The notes beneath the pieces were generated by a model, which had not been told where the DNA came from, did not search any database, and worked only from the letters and a program-made list of their open reading frames with translations. Shown here in pieces: positions 35,580 to 44,931 of a stretch of DNA of 64,000 bases (positions are counted from its first letter, which is position 1; the number at the start of each line of letters is the position of its first letter). The stretch spans positions 1 through 64,000 of the forward strand of contig CBDAQW010000010.1 in assembly GCA_965199185.1 (NCBI GenBank). Direction: 5' to 3'. The stretch comes from Endozoicomonas sp965199185. Its GTDB lineage: Bacteria; Pseudomonadota; Gammaproteobacteria; Pseudomonadales; Endozoicomonadaceae. The position numbers and the translations under genes are program-made.

Positions 35580-35720
35580 GATCTTTTCCTTGTTGCTCCT
35601 GTGGAGCCGTCTTTTATTCCAGTATTTAAATTATTAAGCTTCTTGAATAGTTGCTTCTATAGTGATCTGTCTACCTTAGGCAGAACTGCAATAGAAGCGG
35701 CAATGCATTACCATTTTTGT

Positions 35721-37040
35721 TTAAAGACTTCTTGAATAAACCAGGCGACCATCGACGTAGGTTCGGTAAATATTTCGATCATCACCCAGTGTCATTAAGA
35801 CAAACAGCTTTTCATCCAACGATCTGGAGTTATCCCAGCGTAGTTGTTGCACCTGGGTTGAAACGGGATCCAGAACCACAAAATCAGCCTCCTTACCAAT
35901 ATCAAAGTTACCAATTTTGTCATCCAGATAGAGAGCATGTGCCCCGCCCAGGGTTGCCCGATAAAAGCCCTCTGCAGATGGCAATTTTTGTCTTTGCAGC
36001 TGCACTACTTTGTAGGCTTCATTAAGAGTCTGGAGCATGTTGAAGGATGTTCCGGCACCCACATCGGTCGCCATCCCCACGCGAATATTGTTTTCCACAG
36101 CATGTCGATATTTAAACAGACCACTACCGAGATACATGTTGGAAGTAGGGCAGAACGCAGCCGATGAACCAGTGTCACTCATGACCTGCCATTCTTCATC
36201 GGTGAGATGAATGCAGTGAGCGTAAACACTGCGCTCACCAGTCAGCCGATAATGGTTATAAACATCAAGGTAACCTTTGCGTTCAGGATAAAGCGATTTA
36301 ACCCACTCAATTTCATCCAGATTTTCCGATAGATGTGTTTGCACATAAGCATCCGGAAATTCTTCACGAAGATGCATGGCTTTTTCCAGCTGCTCCGGGC
36401 TGGAAGTGGGTGCAAAACGGGGAGTAATTGCGTATAGCAGACGATTTCGCTTGTGCCATTTTTGCAATAGACGCCTGGAGTCTTTATAGCTGCTTTCAGG
36501 TGTATCCAGTAATGCCTCTGGGGCATTACGGTCCATCATCACCTTACCGGCAATCATGCGCATATTGCGACGATCACACTCTTCAAACAGAGCGTCAACG
36601 GATTCCGGGTGGACACTGCAAAATACCATTGCGGTGGTAGTGCCATTTTGTAACAGTGCTTTGATAAATAGCCCAGCCATTTCACTGGCGTAGCGTTTGT
36701 CACCGTATTTCATTTCCGTAGGAAAGGTGTACTGATTTAGCCACTCGAGCAACTGTTCGCCATAAGCACCGATGATTTCCATTTGTGGATAATGAATGTG
36801 AGTATCCACAAAGCCCGGAACAATCAGCTTTCCCCGATAGTCGCAAATTCTCAAACCGTCGGGTAACAAACCATTGCCGTCTTTCCATTCACCAGAGAAA
36901 GCCACTTTCCCCTGATCAATGATTAACAGGCCATCCTTGATGTAACGCAAATTGTCTTCAATCTCTCTGGTGTTGCTGGCAACTCCTGAAAAATCAAGCA
37001 ATGTGCCCCTGACCGCTTTAACACTATTTGAGTACATCAT
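35721..37040 (-). CDS. guaD: Guanine deaminase
   Basis: A 439-residue amidohydrolase converting guanine to xanthine. Metal ligands: VDTHIHYPQ (His81, His83), QTHLSEN, HCIHL and MATDVGAG (Asp). The YGEQLLEWLNQYTFP loop and PTSNMYLGSGLFKY identify guanine deaminase rather than SsnA or a cytosine deaminase. It is the last gene of the leftward purine block, 24 bp after the DHOD-like gene. Confidence 0.93.
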   Translation of the reverse strand: MMYSNSVKAVRGTLLDFSGVASNTREIEDNLRYIKDGLLIIDQGKVAFSGEWKDGNGLLPDGLRICDYRGKLIVPGFVDTHIHYPQMEIIGAYGEQLLEWLNQYTFPTEMKYGDKRYASEMAGLFIKALLQNGTTTAMVFCSVHPESVDALFEECDRRNMRMIAGKVMMDRNAPEALLDTPESSYKDSRRLLQKWHKRNRLLYAITPRFAPTSSPEQLEKAMHLREEFPDAYVQTHLSENLDEIEWVKSLYPERKGYLDVYNHYRLTGERSVYAHCIHLTDEEWQVMSDTGSSAAFCPTSNMYLGSGLFKYRHAVENNIRVGMATDVGAGTSFNMLQTLNEAYKVVQLQRQKLPSAEGFYRATLGGAHALYLDDKIGNFDIGKEADFVVLDPVSTQVQQLRWDNSRSLDEKLFVLMTLGDDRNIYRTYVDGRLVYSRSL

Positions 37041-37064
37041 AACTCCCCCTTGTTATTTTGGCGC

Positions 37065-38090
37065 TTAGGAGTGGTTGCCGTTATGGTTCGACATTAACTG
37101 ATGATCAGGTCCATCAATAATGCGCAGGTAATTGGTACGTTCAAACGTTTCAGGGTTAGCGATGGACTGCTGACTCATAACACCACGGAGTTCTTCAAGC
37201 GAATGAAAACCTCGTTGCTTCATCCATAACTCCAAACCCTTACGAAGTGAGCTTGCGTAGTCAGCACCATTCTGAATCAGTCCGGACGCCAGCATAACGG
37301 TGTCGGCACCTGCTAACAGATATTTGACAATGTCCTCATGATCATAAACGCCGGAAGTAGCCGCCAGAGATGCTTTGATTTTTCCATGCAATACGCCAAT
37401 CCAGCGCAGGGGTAAGCCAATTGCACCGGGTTTGCTGATAGGCCAGGAAGGTTCTACCGTCATGGTTTGCAGATTGAAATCCGGCTTTAGCATGCGGTTA
37501 AACATCACCAGCCCATTAATACCGGCATCATCAAACTGTTTTGCCATATGACCAAAAGCACTGAAGAATGGGTCTATCTTTAATGCCAGAGGGATAGATA
37601 CTTTGGCCCGTACCCGCTTCACCACATCGACGTAAAGTGCTTCCACTTCCCGACCTGATATCTCAAGAGATGGTGGGTTGTAATAAAAATGTAATTCAAG
37701 CGCGTCAGCGCCAGCCTGCTCTATCTGGCAGGCGTAGTCTACCCAGCCACCCTGAGAGCAACCGTTCAGGCTGGCAATGACTGGAATATTGATGGATTTT
37801 TTTATCTGTTGAATGTTATTCAGATATTTATCAGCAGCATTTTCTGAAGAAATTCCCGCCGGAAAAAACGTGCTGGCTTCAGCGAAAGAATTATTTTGCG
37901 ACAGGGCAATGCGCTCATCCTCTTCCTGCTGCTGGTGTATTTGCTCTTCAAATAATGAGGGTAAAACAACGGCACCAATGCCTGCCTGCTCCAGCCTTTG
38001 AATACTGTTCTGTGTTGATGTTAAAGGGCTTGCTGAAGCAATCAGCGGACTCTTCAAACTCAACCCCATATAGTTTGTTGTCAGATCCAT
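37065..38090 (-). CDS. Dihydroorotate-dehydrogenase-like flavoprotein
   Basis: A 341-residue FMN TIM-barrel protein. LGLSLKSPLIASASPLT-type N-terminus, SLNGCSQGGWVDYACQIEQAGADALELHFYYNP, and LLAGADTVMLASGLIQNG (phosphate-binding end) match the DHOD superfamily. The Cys/Ser active-site loop of true PyrD (NISCPN) is replaced by HFYYNPPS, so it is not a pyrimidine-synthesis enzyme. I start at the ATG after GGAG-N7 (38090). It immediately follows the PFOR gene, an arrangement seen elsewhere. A redox role on a ring compound or partner protein is inferred. Confidence 0.78.
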   Translation of the reverse strand: MDLTTNYMGLSLKSPLIASASPLTSTQNSIQRLEQAGIGAVVLPSLFEEQIHQQQEEDERIALSQNNSFAEASTFFPAGISSENAADKYLNNIQQIKKSINIPVIASLNGCSQGGWVDYACQIEQAGADALELHFYYNPPSLEISGREVEALYVDVVKRVRAKVSIPLALKIDPFFSAFGHMAKQFDDAGINGLVMFNRMLKPDFNLQTMTVEPSWPISKPGAIGLPLRWIGVLHGKIKASLAATSGVYDHEDIVKYLLAGADTVMLASGLIQNGADYASSLRKGLELWMKQRGFHSLEELRGVMSQQSIANPETFERTNYLRIIDGPDHQLMSNHNGNHS

Positions 38091-38138
38091 GCTTGTTCTC
38101 CATGCCGGTGTACTCATTCCCACCGGCACTGCTCACTA

Positions 38139-41100
38139 TCAGTAAATGGTTGATGCTTTTTCCGGTACAAAATCCATGGCGTTATGGGTTGCCATCTCTT
38201 CGTAAACACCCCACTTACGCTCAATCACTCGCTGTGCTTCTTCCAGAATATCTTCCGCCTCACCCGGACAAATTACATTCAATGCCCGATAGCGCATCTC
38301 ACCGTGTATGTAGTCTTTGAGCGGAATGCTTGGGCGCAGAGAGTCGAGCATAAAAGGGTTTTCGTTCTGATCGGTATGAGCCGGGTTATAGCGGAACAAT
38401 GGCCAATGACCGGATTGAACGGCACGTTTCTGTTGCTCAAGTCCTTTCTGCATATTGATGCCATGGGCAATACAGTGCGAGTAGGCAATGACAATCGATG
38501 GGCCGGGCCAGGCTTCTGCTTCACGAATGGCCTGAAGCGCCTGCTGCGGACTGGCACCCATAGCAATGCGGGCAACATAAACATTGCCATAACTGATAGC
38601 CTGCAATGCGACATCTTTTTTGGCGGAGCGTTTACCGGCGGCGGCGAATTTAGCAATGGCACCCAATGGCGTTGATTTGGAAGCCTGACCACCGGTGTTG
38701 GAATATACCTCGGTATCCATTACCAGAACATTGACGTTTTGTCCGCTGGCCAGCACATGATCCAGACCACCTGAACCAATGTCGTATGCCCAGCCATCGC
38801 CACCGACAATCCAGATGACCTGACGAATCAGGCGATCAAGCACCACGTTGAGGTTTTCGGCCTCGACAGTACCCATAGCCTCAAGCTTTTCTCTTACCAG
38901 AGCCAGACGCTCTCGCTGACGCTGAATATCAGAATCATACTGCTGTGAGGCCTGTAGAATATCGTCAACCAGCTCAGAGCCTAGCTGTTCCTTCATCGCC
39001 AACAGATTTTGCTGCGCCAGTTCGGTTTGTTGATCACAGGATAATCGGAAGCCATAACCAAACTCCGCATTATCTTCAAAAAGAGAGTTGGCCCAGGCAG
39101 GCCCTTGTCCCTGAGCATTTTTACTCCAGGGTGTCGTCGGCAGGTTACCACCGTAAATAGAAGAACAACCGGTGGCGTTGGCAACCATTAATCGGTCACC
39201 AAATAACTGAGAGAGCAATTTAAGATAGGGCGTTTCACCACAACCTGAGCAGGCACCAGAAAACTCAAACAGCGGCTCAAGATATTGTGCTCCTCTGACG
39301 GTTGAAAAGTCGATGCGGGTACGATCATTAACCGGCAGTGATTCGAAGAACGACTCGCTTTGTTTTTCCTGCTCCAGTATGAGCTGTTTGTCCACCATAT
39401 TGATGGCGCGGTAACCGCTCTTTTTCTGGTTCACGACCGGGCAGGCTTCCACGCACAATCCACAGCCGGTGCAATCTTCCGGGAACACTTGAAGGGTATA
39501 GCGTGTATCGGGAAAACCCCGTGCGCTGACCGGTGTGCTCTGGAAGCCTTCAGGCGCATCACCCAGTAACGATTCGTTATAAAATTTTGCCCGAATAGCC
39601 GCATGTGGGCAGACAATGCTGCAGTTACCACATTGGATACAGAGATTTTTATCCCATGCCGGAATACTAAGGGCGATGTTTCGTTTTTCCCAGCGAGTGG
39701 TCGCACTGGGCCAGGTTCCATCCACAGGGATTTGGCTGACAGGAATAAGATCGCCTTGTCCACTAATCATTCGGGCAGTGACGTCTTGTACGAATTCAGG
39801 GGCTTTATCAGGAACCACTTTAAACTCAGTCTCAAAAGCAGTCTCAAAAGCAGTCATAGCATCAGGAATACTGACTTCGTGCAGATTCTCGAGGGTTTGA
39901 TCCACTGCTCTGAAATTACGCTCAACAACATCAGCCCCTTTCTTGCGATAGCTTTTTTCGATAGAAGACTTGATGCGTTTAATCGCTTCATCTTTTGGCA
40001 AAACACCGGAAAGAGCAAAGAAACAGGTTTGCATAATCGTGTTGGTGCGTTGCCCCATCCCGGTAGCTGCAGCCACTGATACTGCATCAATCACATAGAC
40101 TTTCAGCTGTTTTTCCAGAATTTGCTTCTGTACACCATGTGGCAAATGTTGCCATACGGCACTGGCCGGGTAAGGGCTGTTAAGCAGAAATGTCCCCCTA
40201 TTGTCTATATTGGCAAGGACATCGGTACGCTCAAGAAAATTAAACTGGTGGCAGGCAACAAAGCTGGCAGATTGAATCAGGTAAGGTGCTTCGATAGCAT
40301 TTTTACCAAAACGCAGATGAGATACTGTTTGAGAGCCAGATTTCTTTGAATCATAAACAAAATAAGCCTGTGCGTTCAGATCAGGATCGCTACCAATAAT
40401 TTTGATCGTATTCTTGTTAGCGCCGACAGTACCATCTGCCCCCAAACCGTAGAACATAGCTCTGATGCCGCTTCGATCTTCAATAATATAAGAGTGGTCA
40501 ACGTCAAGACTTGTGCCAGTAACATCATCGTTTATGCCAACGGTGAAATGATTTTTGGGGGATTCTTTACCCAGCTCATCAAATACGGATTTGACCATCG
40601 CCGGTGTAAATTCTTTACTGGACAGACCATAGCGACCACCAATCACCCTTGGCATACGTTTGATCTTGTCACTCATATACCCCTCGCACAGAACTGTCAT
40701 TACATCCTGATACAGAGGTTCGCCACTGGCACCGGGTTCCTTGGTACGATCCAGAACAGCAATGGTGTTTACCGATTCACCAAGAACATTAAGGAAGCGC
40801 TCAGCAGAGAATGGGCGATACAGGCGCACCTGAATCATTGCCACCTGATCGTGTTCCGGCAGAGTCTGGTTCATAGCTTCTACAGTGGATTTCACGGTTT
40901 CAGCACCGGAACCCATGACAATAATCACTCGTCGGGCATTATCAGGGCCGAACCAGCTAAATGGACGATATTCACGTCCGGTCAACCCAGCAAATTTCTG
41001 CATGCAGGCTGCAACAATATTCGGCGTTTTCTCATAGAAAGCGTTACTACTCTCTCTTGCCTGAAAATACACATCGGGATTTTGCGCTGTGCCTCGAATA

Positions 41101-41765
41101 ACAGGTTTTTCAGGATTCAATGCCCGACGACGATGTTCTTGTACTTTTTTATCGTCAATCATGGCTCTGATCGTGCTATCAGGTAGCAGGCTGATCTTGT
41201 TAATTTCGTGAGAGGTTCTGAACCCATCAAAGAAATGTATAAAGGGGATTCTCGATTCGAGAGTGGAAGCCTGAGCAATCAGCGCCAGGTCATGCGCTTC
41301 CTGCACAGAAGATGCCGCCAGCATGGCATAGCCAGTACTGCGAGCAGCCATGACATCCTGATGATCACCAAAAATGGAGAGTCCCTGGGTCGCCAGAGCA
41401 CGAGCGGCAACATAAATGACTGAGGGGGTTAGCTCTCCGGCAATCTTATACATATTTGGCAACATCAGGAGCAAGCCCTGAGAAGCGGTAAACGTTGTGG
41501 TCAGAGCACCGGTTTGCAAAGAGCCGTGCACTGCACCTGCTGCACCGCCTTCGCTTTGCATCTGAGCAATGCGAGGGCGGGTACCCCAAATATTTTCTAT
41601 TCCATTTGCTGCCCACTCTTCTGCCAGCTCTGCCATATTAGACGACGGGGTTATGGGGTAAATCGCACATACCTCATTGGTGCGGTACGCAACATAAGCT
41701 GCAGCTTCATTGCCATCAAGAGTGACCCGAAGCTCAGTTTGATTCGCCGAACTATTAATGCGCAT
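38139..41765 (-). CDS. nifJ: Pyruvate:ferredoxin (flavodoxin) oxidoreductase
   Basis: A 1208-residue single-chain PFOR. The N-terminal pyrimidine domain opens with the line from LDGNEAAAYVAYRTNE to AIYPITPSSNM; two 4Fe-4S motifs lie near residues 705 (CIQCGNCSIVCP) and 765 (CTGCGLCVEACP). The TPP-binding GDGWAYDIGSGGLDH is near 988. It oxidises pyruvate and CoA to acetyl-CoA and CO2 and reduces a low-potential carrier; it is oxygen-sensitive, which fits an anaerobic or microaerobic program. The start overlaps the stop of the GltD-like gene by 11 bases. Its position inside a purine catabolic block is unusual. Confidence 0.93.
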   Translation of the reverse strand: MRINSSANQTELRVTLDGNEAAAYVAYRTNEVCAIYPITPSSNMAELAEEWAANGIENIWGTRPRIAQMQSEGGAAGAVHGSLQTGALTTTFTASQGLLLMLPNMYKIAGELTPSVIYVAARALATQGLSIFGDHQDVMAARSTGYAMLAASSVQEAHDLALIAQASTLESRIPFIHFFDGFRTSHEINKISLLPDSTIRAMIDDKKVQEHRRRALNPEKPVIRGTAQNPDVYFQARESSNAFYEKTPNIVAACMQKFAGLTGREYRPFSWFGPDNARRVIIVMGSGAETVKSTVEAMNQTLPEHDQVAMIQVRLYRPFSAERFLNVLGESVNTIAVLDRTKEPGASGEPLYQDVMTVLCEGYMSDKIKRMPRVIGGRYGLSSKEFTPAMVKSVFDELGKESPKNHFTVGINDDVTGTSLDVDHSYIIEDRSGIRAMFYGLGADGTVGANKNTIKIIGSDPDLNAQAYFVYDSKKSGSQTVSHLRFGKNAIEAPYLIQSASFVACHQFNFLERTDVLANIDNRGTFLLNSPYPASAVWQHLPHGVQKQILEKQLKVYVIDAVSVAAATGMGQRTNTIMQTCFFALSGVLPKDEAIKRIKSSIEKSYRKKGADVVERNFRAVDQTLENLHEVSIPDAMTAFETAFETEFKVVPDKAPEFVQDVTARMISGQGDLIPVSQIPVDGTWPSATTRWEKRNIALSIPAWDKNLCIQCGNCSIVCPHAAIRAKFYNESLLGDAPEGFQSTPVSARGFPDTRYTLQVFPEDCTGCGLCVEACPVVNQKKSGYRAINMVDKQLILEQEKQSESFFESLPVNDRTRIDFSTVRGAQYLEPLFEFSGACSGCGETPYLKLLSQLFGDRLMVANATGCSSIYGGNLPTTPWSKNAQGQGPAWANSLFEDNAEFGYGFRLSCDQQTELAQQNLLAMKEQLGSELVDDILQASQQYDSDIQRQRERLALVREKLEAMGTVEAENLNVVLDRLIRQVIWIVGGDGWAYDIGSGGLDHVLASGQNVNVLVMDTEVYSNTGGQASKSTPLGAIAKFAAAGKRSAKKDVALQAISYGNVYVARIAMGASPQQALQAIREAEAWPGPSIVIAYSHCIAHGINMQKGLEQQKRAVQSGHWPLFRYNPAHTDQNENPFMLDSLRPSIPLKDYIHGEMRYRALNVICPGEAEDILEEAQRVIERKWGVYEEMATHNAMDFVPEKASTIY

Positions 41766-43401
41766 TGGTCACCTCCATCAGCTTGATGTTTTCTCCCATT
41801 TCAATGGCGTGGCATGGGCACTGTCGATAACACGCCTGGCAGCCTGTGCATTTTTCCGTGTTGACTTCATAACCCAGCCCTTTACCCAGTTTGGAGATAG
41901 CACCTTCAGGACAGGCACCGTAACAACCATCGCACTCGAAACAATTACCACAGGAGAAGCAGCGACCGGATTCAAACATGACTTGTGCTTCGGTCAACCC
42001 ACTAACTACCTCACTGAAGTCATCGCGTTGTTCTGGTCGCAGGGCATCATGGTGTTGACGGTCTGCCTGGGTGCGATACCAGAGGTGTAAATGGTCGTAG
42101 TTAATTTCAGGGGACTTTTGTGTTGTCAGGTATGTTTTCTGATTCAGCCAGGCATTGATATGTCTGGCTGCTTTCTTGCCATGACCAACCGCAATAGTCG
42201 CAGTGCGGTCAGAAGGCACCATATCACCACCGGCAAAAATGCCTTCAGCACCGGTCATCATTGAGTCATCGACACATACTGAACCCCAGTCGTCAAATTC
42301 CAGACCGGGAATCTTCTCCAGCATATTGCGCTCAACATCTTGCCCAAGCGCCAGAATCAGTGAATCAACCTCAAGTGTTTCGTAACGACCAGTAGGTATC
42401 GGGCGACCCTTGTCGTCGAGTTCCATAATCTCGACTTTGTATTCACTGCCTTCAATTGTTTGAATGGTTCTCAGCCAGTGAATATTGATCCCTTCTTTCT
42501 CGGCTTCATCCGCTTCAAAAGAGTGAGCTGGCATGTGGTCACGATCACGACGATAGATAATCATCGCCTCGTCAACTCCCATGCGTTTTACGGTGCGAGC
42601 GGCATCCATTGCTGTATTACCACCACCGTAAATAGCCACCCGACGACCAAGAACAGGTGACTCCCCCATGCCTGTGTCACGAAGAAAACTCACGGCATCC
42701 AAGACCTTCCCGGCATCACGGGCGGGAATGTTGACCTGCTTACCAATGTGAGCACCTACTGCAATAAACGCAGCATCAAACCCACCTTGTTCCTGTTCAA
42801 CTTGCAGGTCTTCCACTTTGTGATTCAGCGTAATGGTGATACCCATGGACTGAAGACGCTGGATTTCGGCAGCAAGAATGTCTCTCGGAAGGCGATAGGA
42901 AGGAATACCAAACTGCAACATGCCACCTGCGACAGGGGAGGCATCACGAATTTCCACCTGATGCCCCATAAGGCGTAAATGATAAGCGGCTGTTAATCCA
43001 CTAGGGCCAGCTCCAACTATCAGTATCTTTTTACCGGTGGGTGCTGCCGGTTTTGGCATCGCCCAATTTTGCTCGATTGCCATATCACCGAGAAACCGCT
43101 CAATGGAATGGATACTGACACCATCATCGACCTGTACCCGGCTACATCCTCCTTCACAGGGGTGGTAACAGATTCTTCCATGGGTAGCTGGCAGTGGATT
43201 GTTTTCCATAAACGTGCGCCAGGCTTGTTCAAACTCTCCTGCCTGAGCAAACGACAGCGCTCCCTGAATATTATTTCCAGCCGGACAATGGCTATTGCAG
43301 GGCGGCAAGGATCGCTGATAGTAGGGTGTCAGCCTGGCGACCGGGCCAGTCCCGTTAACCGGCTTTGATTCCGGTAGTTGTGTCATATCCCGAGGGTTCA
43401 T
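41755..43401 (-). CDS. GltD-like FAD/NAD(P) oxidoreductase with C-terminal ferredoxin domain
   Basis: A 548-residue protein of the glutamate-synthase small-subunit family. It has an N-terminal Cys-rich Fe-S domain (CNSHCPAGNNIQGALSFAQ; CYHPCEGGCSR), an FAD motif ILIVGAGPSGLTAAYHL (about 125), an NAD(P) site AIYGGGNTAMDAART (about 255), and a C-terminal 2x4Fe-4S region (CFSCGNCFECDGCYGACP, CTGCQACYRQCP). It is translationally coupled to PFOR, so it probably links ferredoxin to NAD(P)H. E. coli YgfT and AegA are related in type and locus, but a one-to-one orthology is not certain. Confidence 0.82.
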   Translation of the reverse strand: MNPRDMTQLPESKPVNGTGPVARLTPYYQRSLPPCNSHCPAGNNIQGALSFAQAGEFEQAWRTFMENNPLPATHGRICYHPCEGGCSRVQVDDGVSIHSIERFLGDMAIEQNWAMPKPAAPTGKKILIVGAGPSGLTAAYHLRLMGHQVEIRDASPVAGGMLQFGIPSYRLPRDILAAEIQRLQSMGITITLNHKVEDLQVEQEQGGFDAAFIAVGAHIGKQVNIPARDAGKVLDAVSFLRDTGMGESPVLGRRVAIYGGGNTAMDAARTVKRMGVDEAMIIYRRDRDHMPAHSFEADEAEKEGINIHWLRTIQTIEGSEYKVEIMELDDKGRPIPTGRYETLEVDSLILALGQDVERNMLEKIPGLEFDDWGSVCVDDSMMTGAEGIFAGGDMVPSDRTATIAVGHGKKAARHINAWLNQKTYLTTQKSPEINYDHLHLWYRTQADRQHHDALRPEQRDDFSEVVSGLTEAQVMFESGRCFSCGNCFECDGCYGACPEGAISKLGKGLGYEVNTEKCTGCQACYRQCPCHAIEMGENIKLMEVTNAH

Positions 43402-43418
43402 ATTGACTCCTAAATGCT

Positions 43419-44774
43419 TCAGGCATTCACCGCTGTTTCAGCCTCAAGCGCCCCTTCAGTCTCTGTTCCTTTTTCGTTGTCACTTTCAGAAACAGAGGAT
43501 TCCTGTTTGAATAATTGATTCAGAAGAACGGCTGTCAGTGCCCCGGTAGTAATTCCGGAGGAGAGACTGACCTGAAAGAATGATGGCAAATAGTTCAAAA
43601 TATCCGGCCGTGTTGTTACGGCCAGGCCTGCGGTAATACTGACCGCAATGATGATGCTGTTGCGTTCGTTAATCTCGACTCTGCAAAGCATTTTGACGCC
43701 TGCAGAGATGATCATTCCAAACATAATAATGCTGGCACCGCCTAAAACCGGCTGAGGTATGGTGACAATTAAGCCTGCCAGTTTTGGAAAGAGTCCGGCA
43801 ATCATTAACAAAACACCAGTCAGAGCTACAACAAAACGACTGGCGACGCCTGTAATAGCAACTATGCCTACGTTCTGACTGAAAGAAGAAAAGGGTGTGG
43901 TACCAAATAAAGCGGCCAGTGCGCTGCCAACACCGTCGCATAAAATACCTCGGGATAGTCGTTTACCCGTCAGCTCGCAATGACTGACTTCACTCAGCGC
44001 CAGGAAGTCCCCGGTAGATTCCATAATGGTGACAAGATAAACAACCCCCATACTGATCACGCCAGTTACCGGAAAGATAAGATCAACGGGCAACAGGGTA
44101 GGAAGTCGAAACATCTGAGAGTGTGCAATTGGCGTGAAATCAATACCCCCCATCAGGGCAGTGATAAAATACCCCGCACCCATACCAATCACGATGGCAC
44201 CAGTTTTGAACAGCCCGCTGCCTTTGCGATTAAGTGCAATGACAACCACAGCAACAAGAAGACCGACGCTTAAATGAGGCAATGCACCGTAGTGTTCTGA
44301 ACCATGACCTCCGGCAAACCAGTCAGTACCGACCGGAACCAGAGAGATGCCAATCATTAAAATCACGGTTCCGGAAACAATGGGAGGAAACAGCTGCCGA
44401 ACCTGTGGCATAAACTGACTGCCAATAATCATCACCAGCGATCCTCCGAGTGCAGAACCGAGTATGCCGGACAAACCATATTGCTGACCGATCGCAATAG
44501 ACACCGCAACAAACGTGAAGCTGGTTCCCATGACACAGGGCATTTTAATGCCTACAGGACCAATGCCCAGACACTGGATAATCGTAATGAGACCGGAGAC
44601 CAGTAAGGCGGCACTAACGATGCTAACCATTGTGTCTTCTGGTAATCCAAGAACACCACCAACAACCAGAGGGACAGCAATGATAGCGCCGAAAGCTGCC
44701 AGCATATGCTGTAGAGCGAGAACAAAGGACGTTCCTAGTGGTGGACGATCTTCAATATGGTAAAAGGATTTCAC
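43419..44774 (-). CDS. NCS2 urate/xanthine-type permease
   Basis: A 451-residue nucleobase:cation symporter-2 with about 14 helices. The NCS2 signature segment QNVGIVAITGVASRFV and the helix-8 region MESTGDFLALSEV are present. N-terminal DRPPLGTSFVLALQHMLAAF is typical. Similarity in style to UacT/XanQ suggests urate or xanthine import. It lies 17 bp upstream of the GltD-like gene in the same direction. Confidence 0.85.
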   Translation of the reverse strand: MKSFYHIEDRPPLGTSFVLALQHMLAAFGAIIAVPLVVGGVLGLPEDTMVSIVSAALLVSGLITIIQCLGIGPVGIKMPCVMGTSFTFVAVSIAIGQQYGLSGILGSALGGSLVMIIGSQFMPQVRQLFPPIVSGTVILMIGISLVPVGTDWFAGGHGSEHYGALPHLSVGLLVAVVVIALNRKGSGLFKTGAIVIGMGAGYFITALMGGIDFTPIAHSQMFRLPTLLPVDLIFPVTGVISMGVVYLVTIMESTGDFLALSEVSHCELTGKRLSRGILCDGVGSALAALFGTTPFSSFSQNVGIVAITGVASRFVVALTGVLLMIAGLFPKLAGLIVTIPQPVLGGASIIMFGMIISAGVKMLCRVEINERNSIIIAVSITAGLAVTTRPDILNYLPSFFQVSLSSGITTGALTAVLLNQLFKQESSVSESDNEKGTETEGALEAETAVNA

Positions 44775-44883
44775 GATTAACCTCTTGATTCTGGCAAAAC
44801 AAAACTGTCAGCGCCTTGTAACGGGGGGTTCTTATACAAATCGTGTCGTCTAGTTATCGATTGGATTGTTGATAACTGGAGTC

Positions 44884-44921
44884 TGCGCCCTCTATTCGGA
44901 AATCATTCCAGATAAAGGGCG
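44884..44921 (-). terminator. Imperfect hairpin after xdhD
   Basis: GCGCCCTCTAT at 44886-44896 pairs with ATAAAGGGCGT at 44912-44922 around an inner CGGAA/TTCC pairing. It lies ten bases past the xdhD stop and upstream of the permease start. There is no T-run, so it is a weak call. Confidence 0.35.
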
Positions 44922-44931
44922 TGTCTATCGT

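Noticed and set aside
40494..41186. 230-codon frame antisense to the PFOR gene
   Set aside because: Lies wholly inside a strongly conserved enzyme gene on the other strand and shows no domain or ribosome site.
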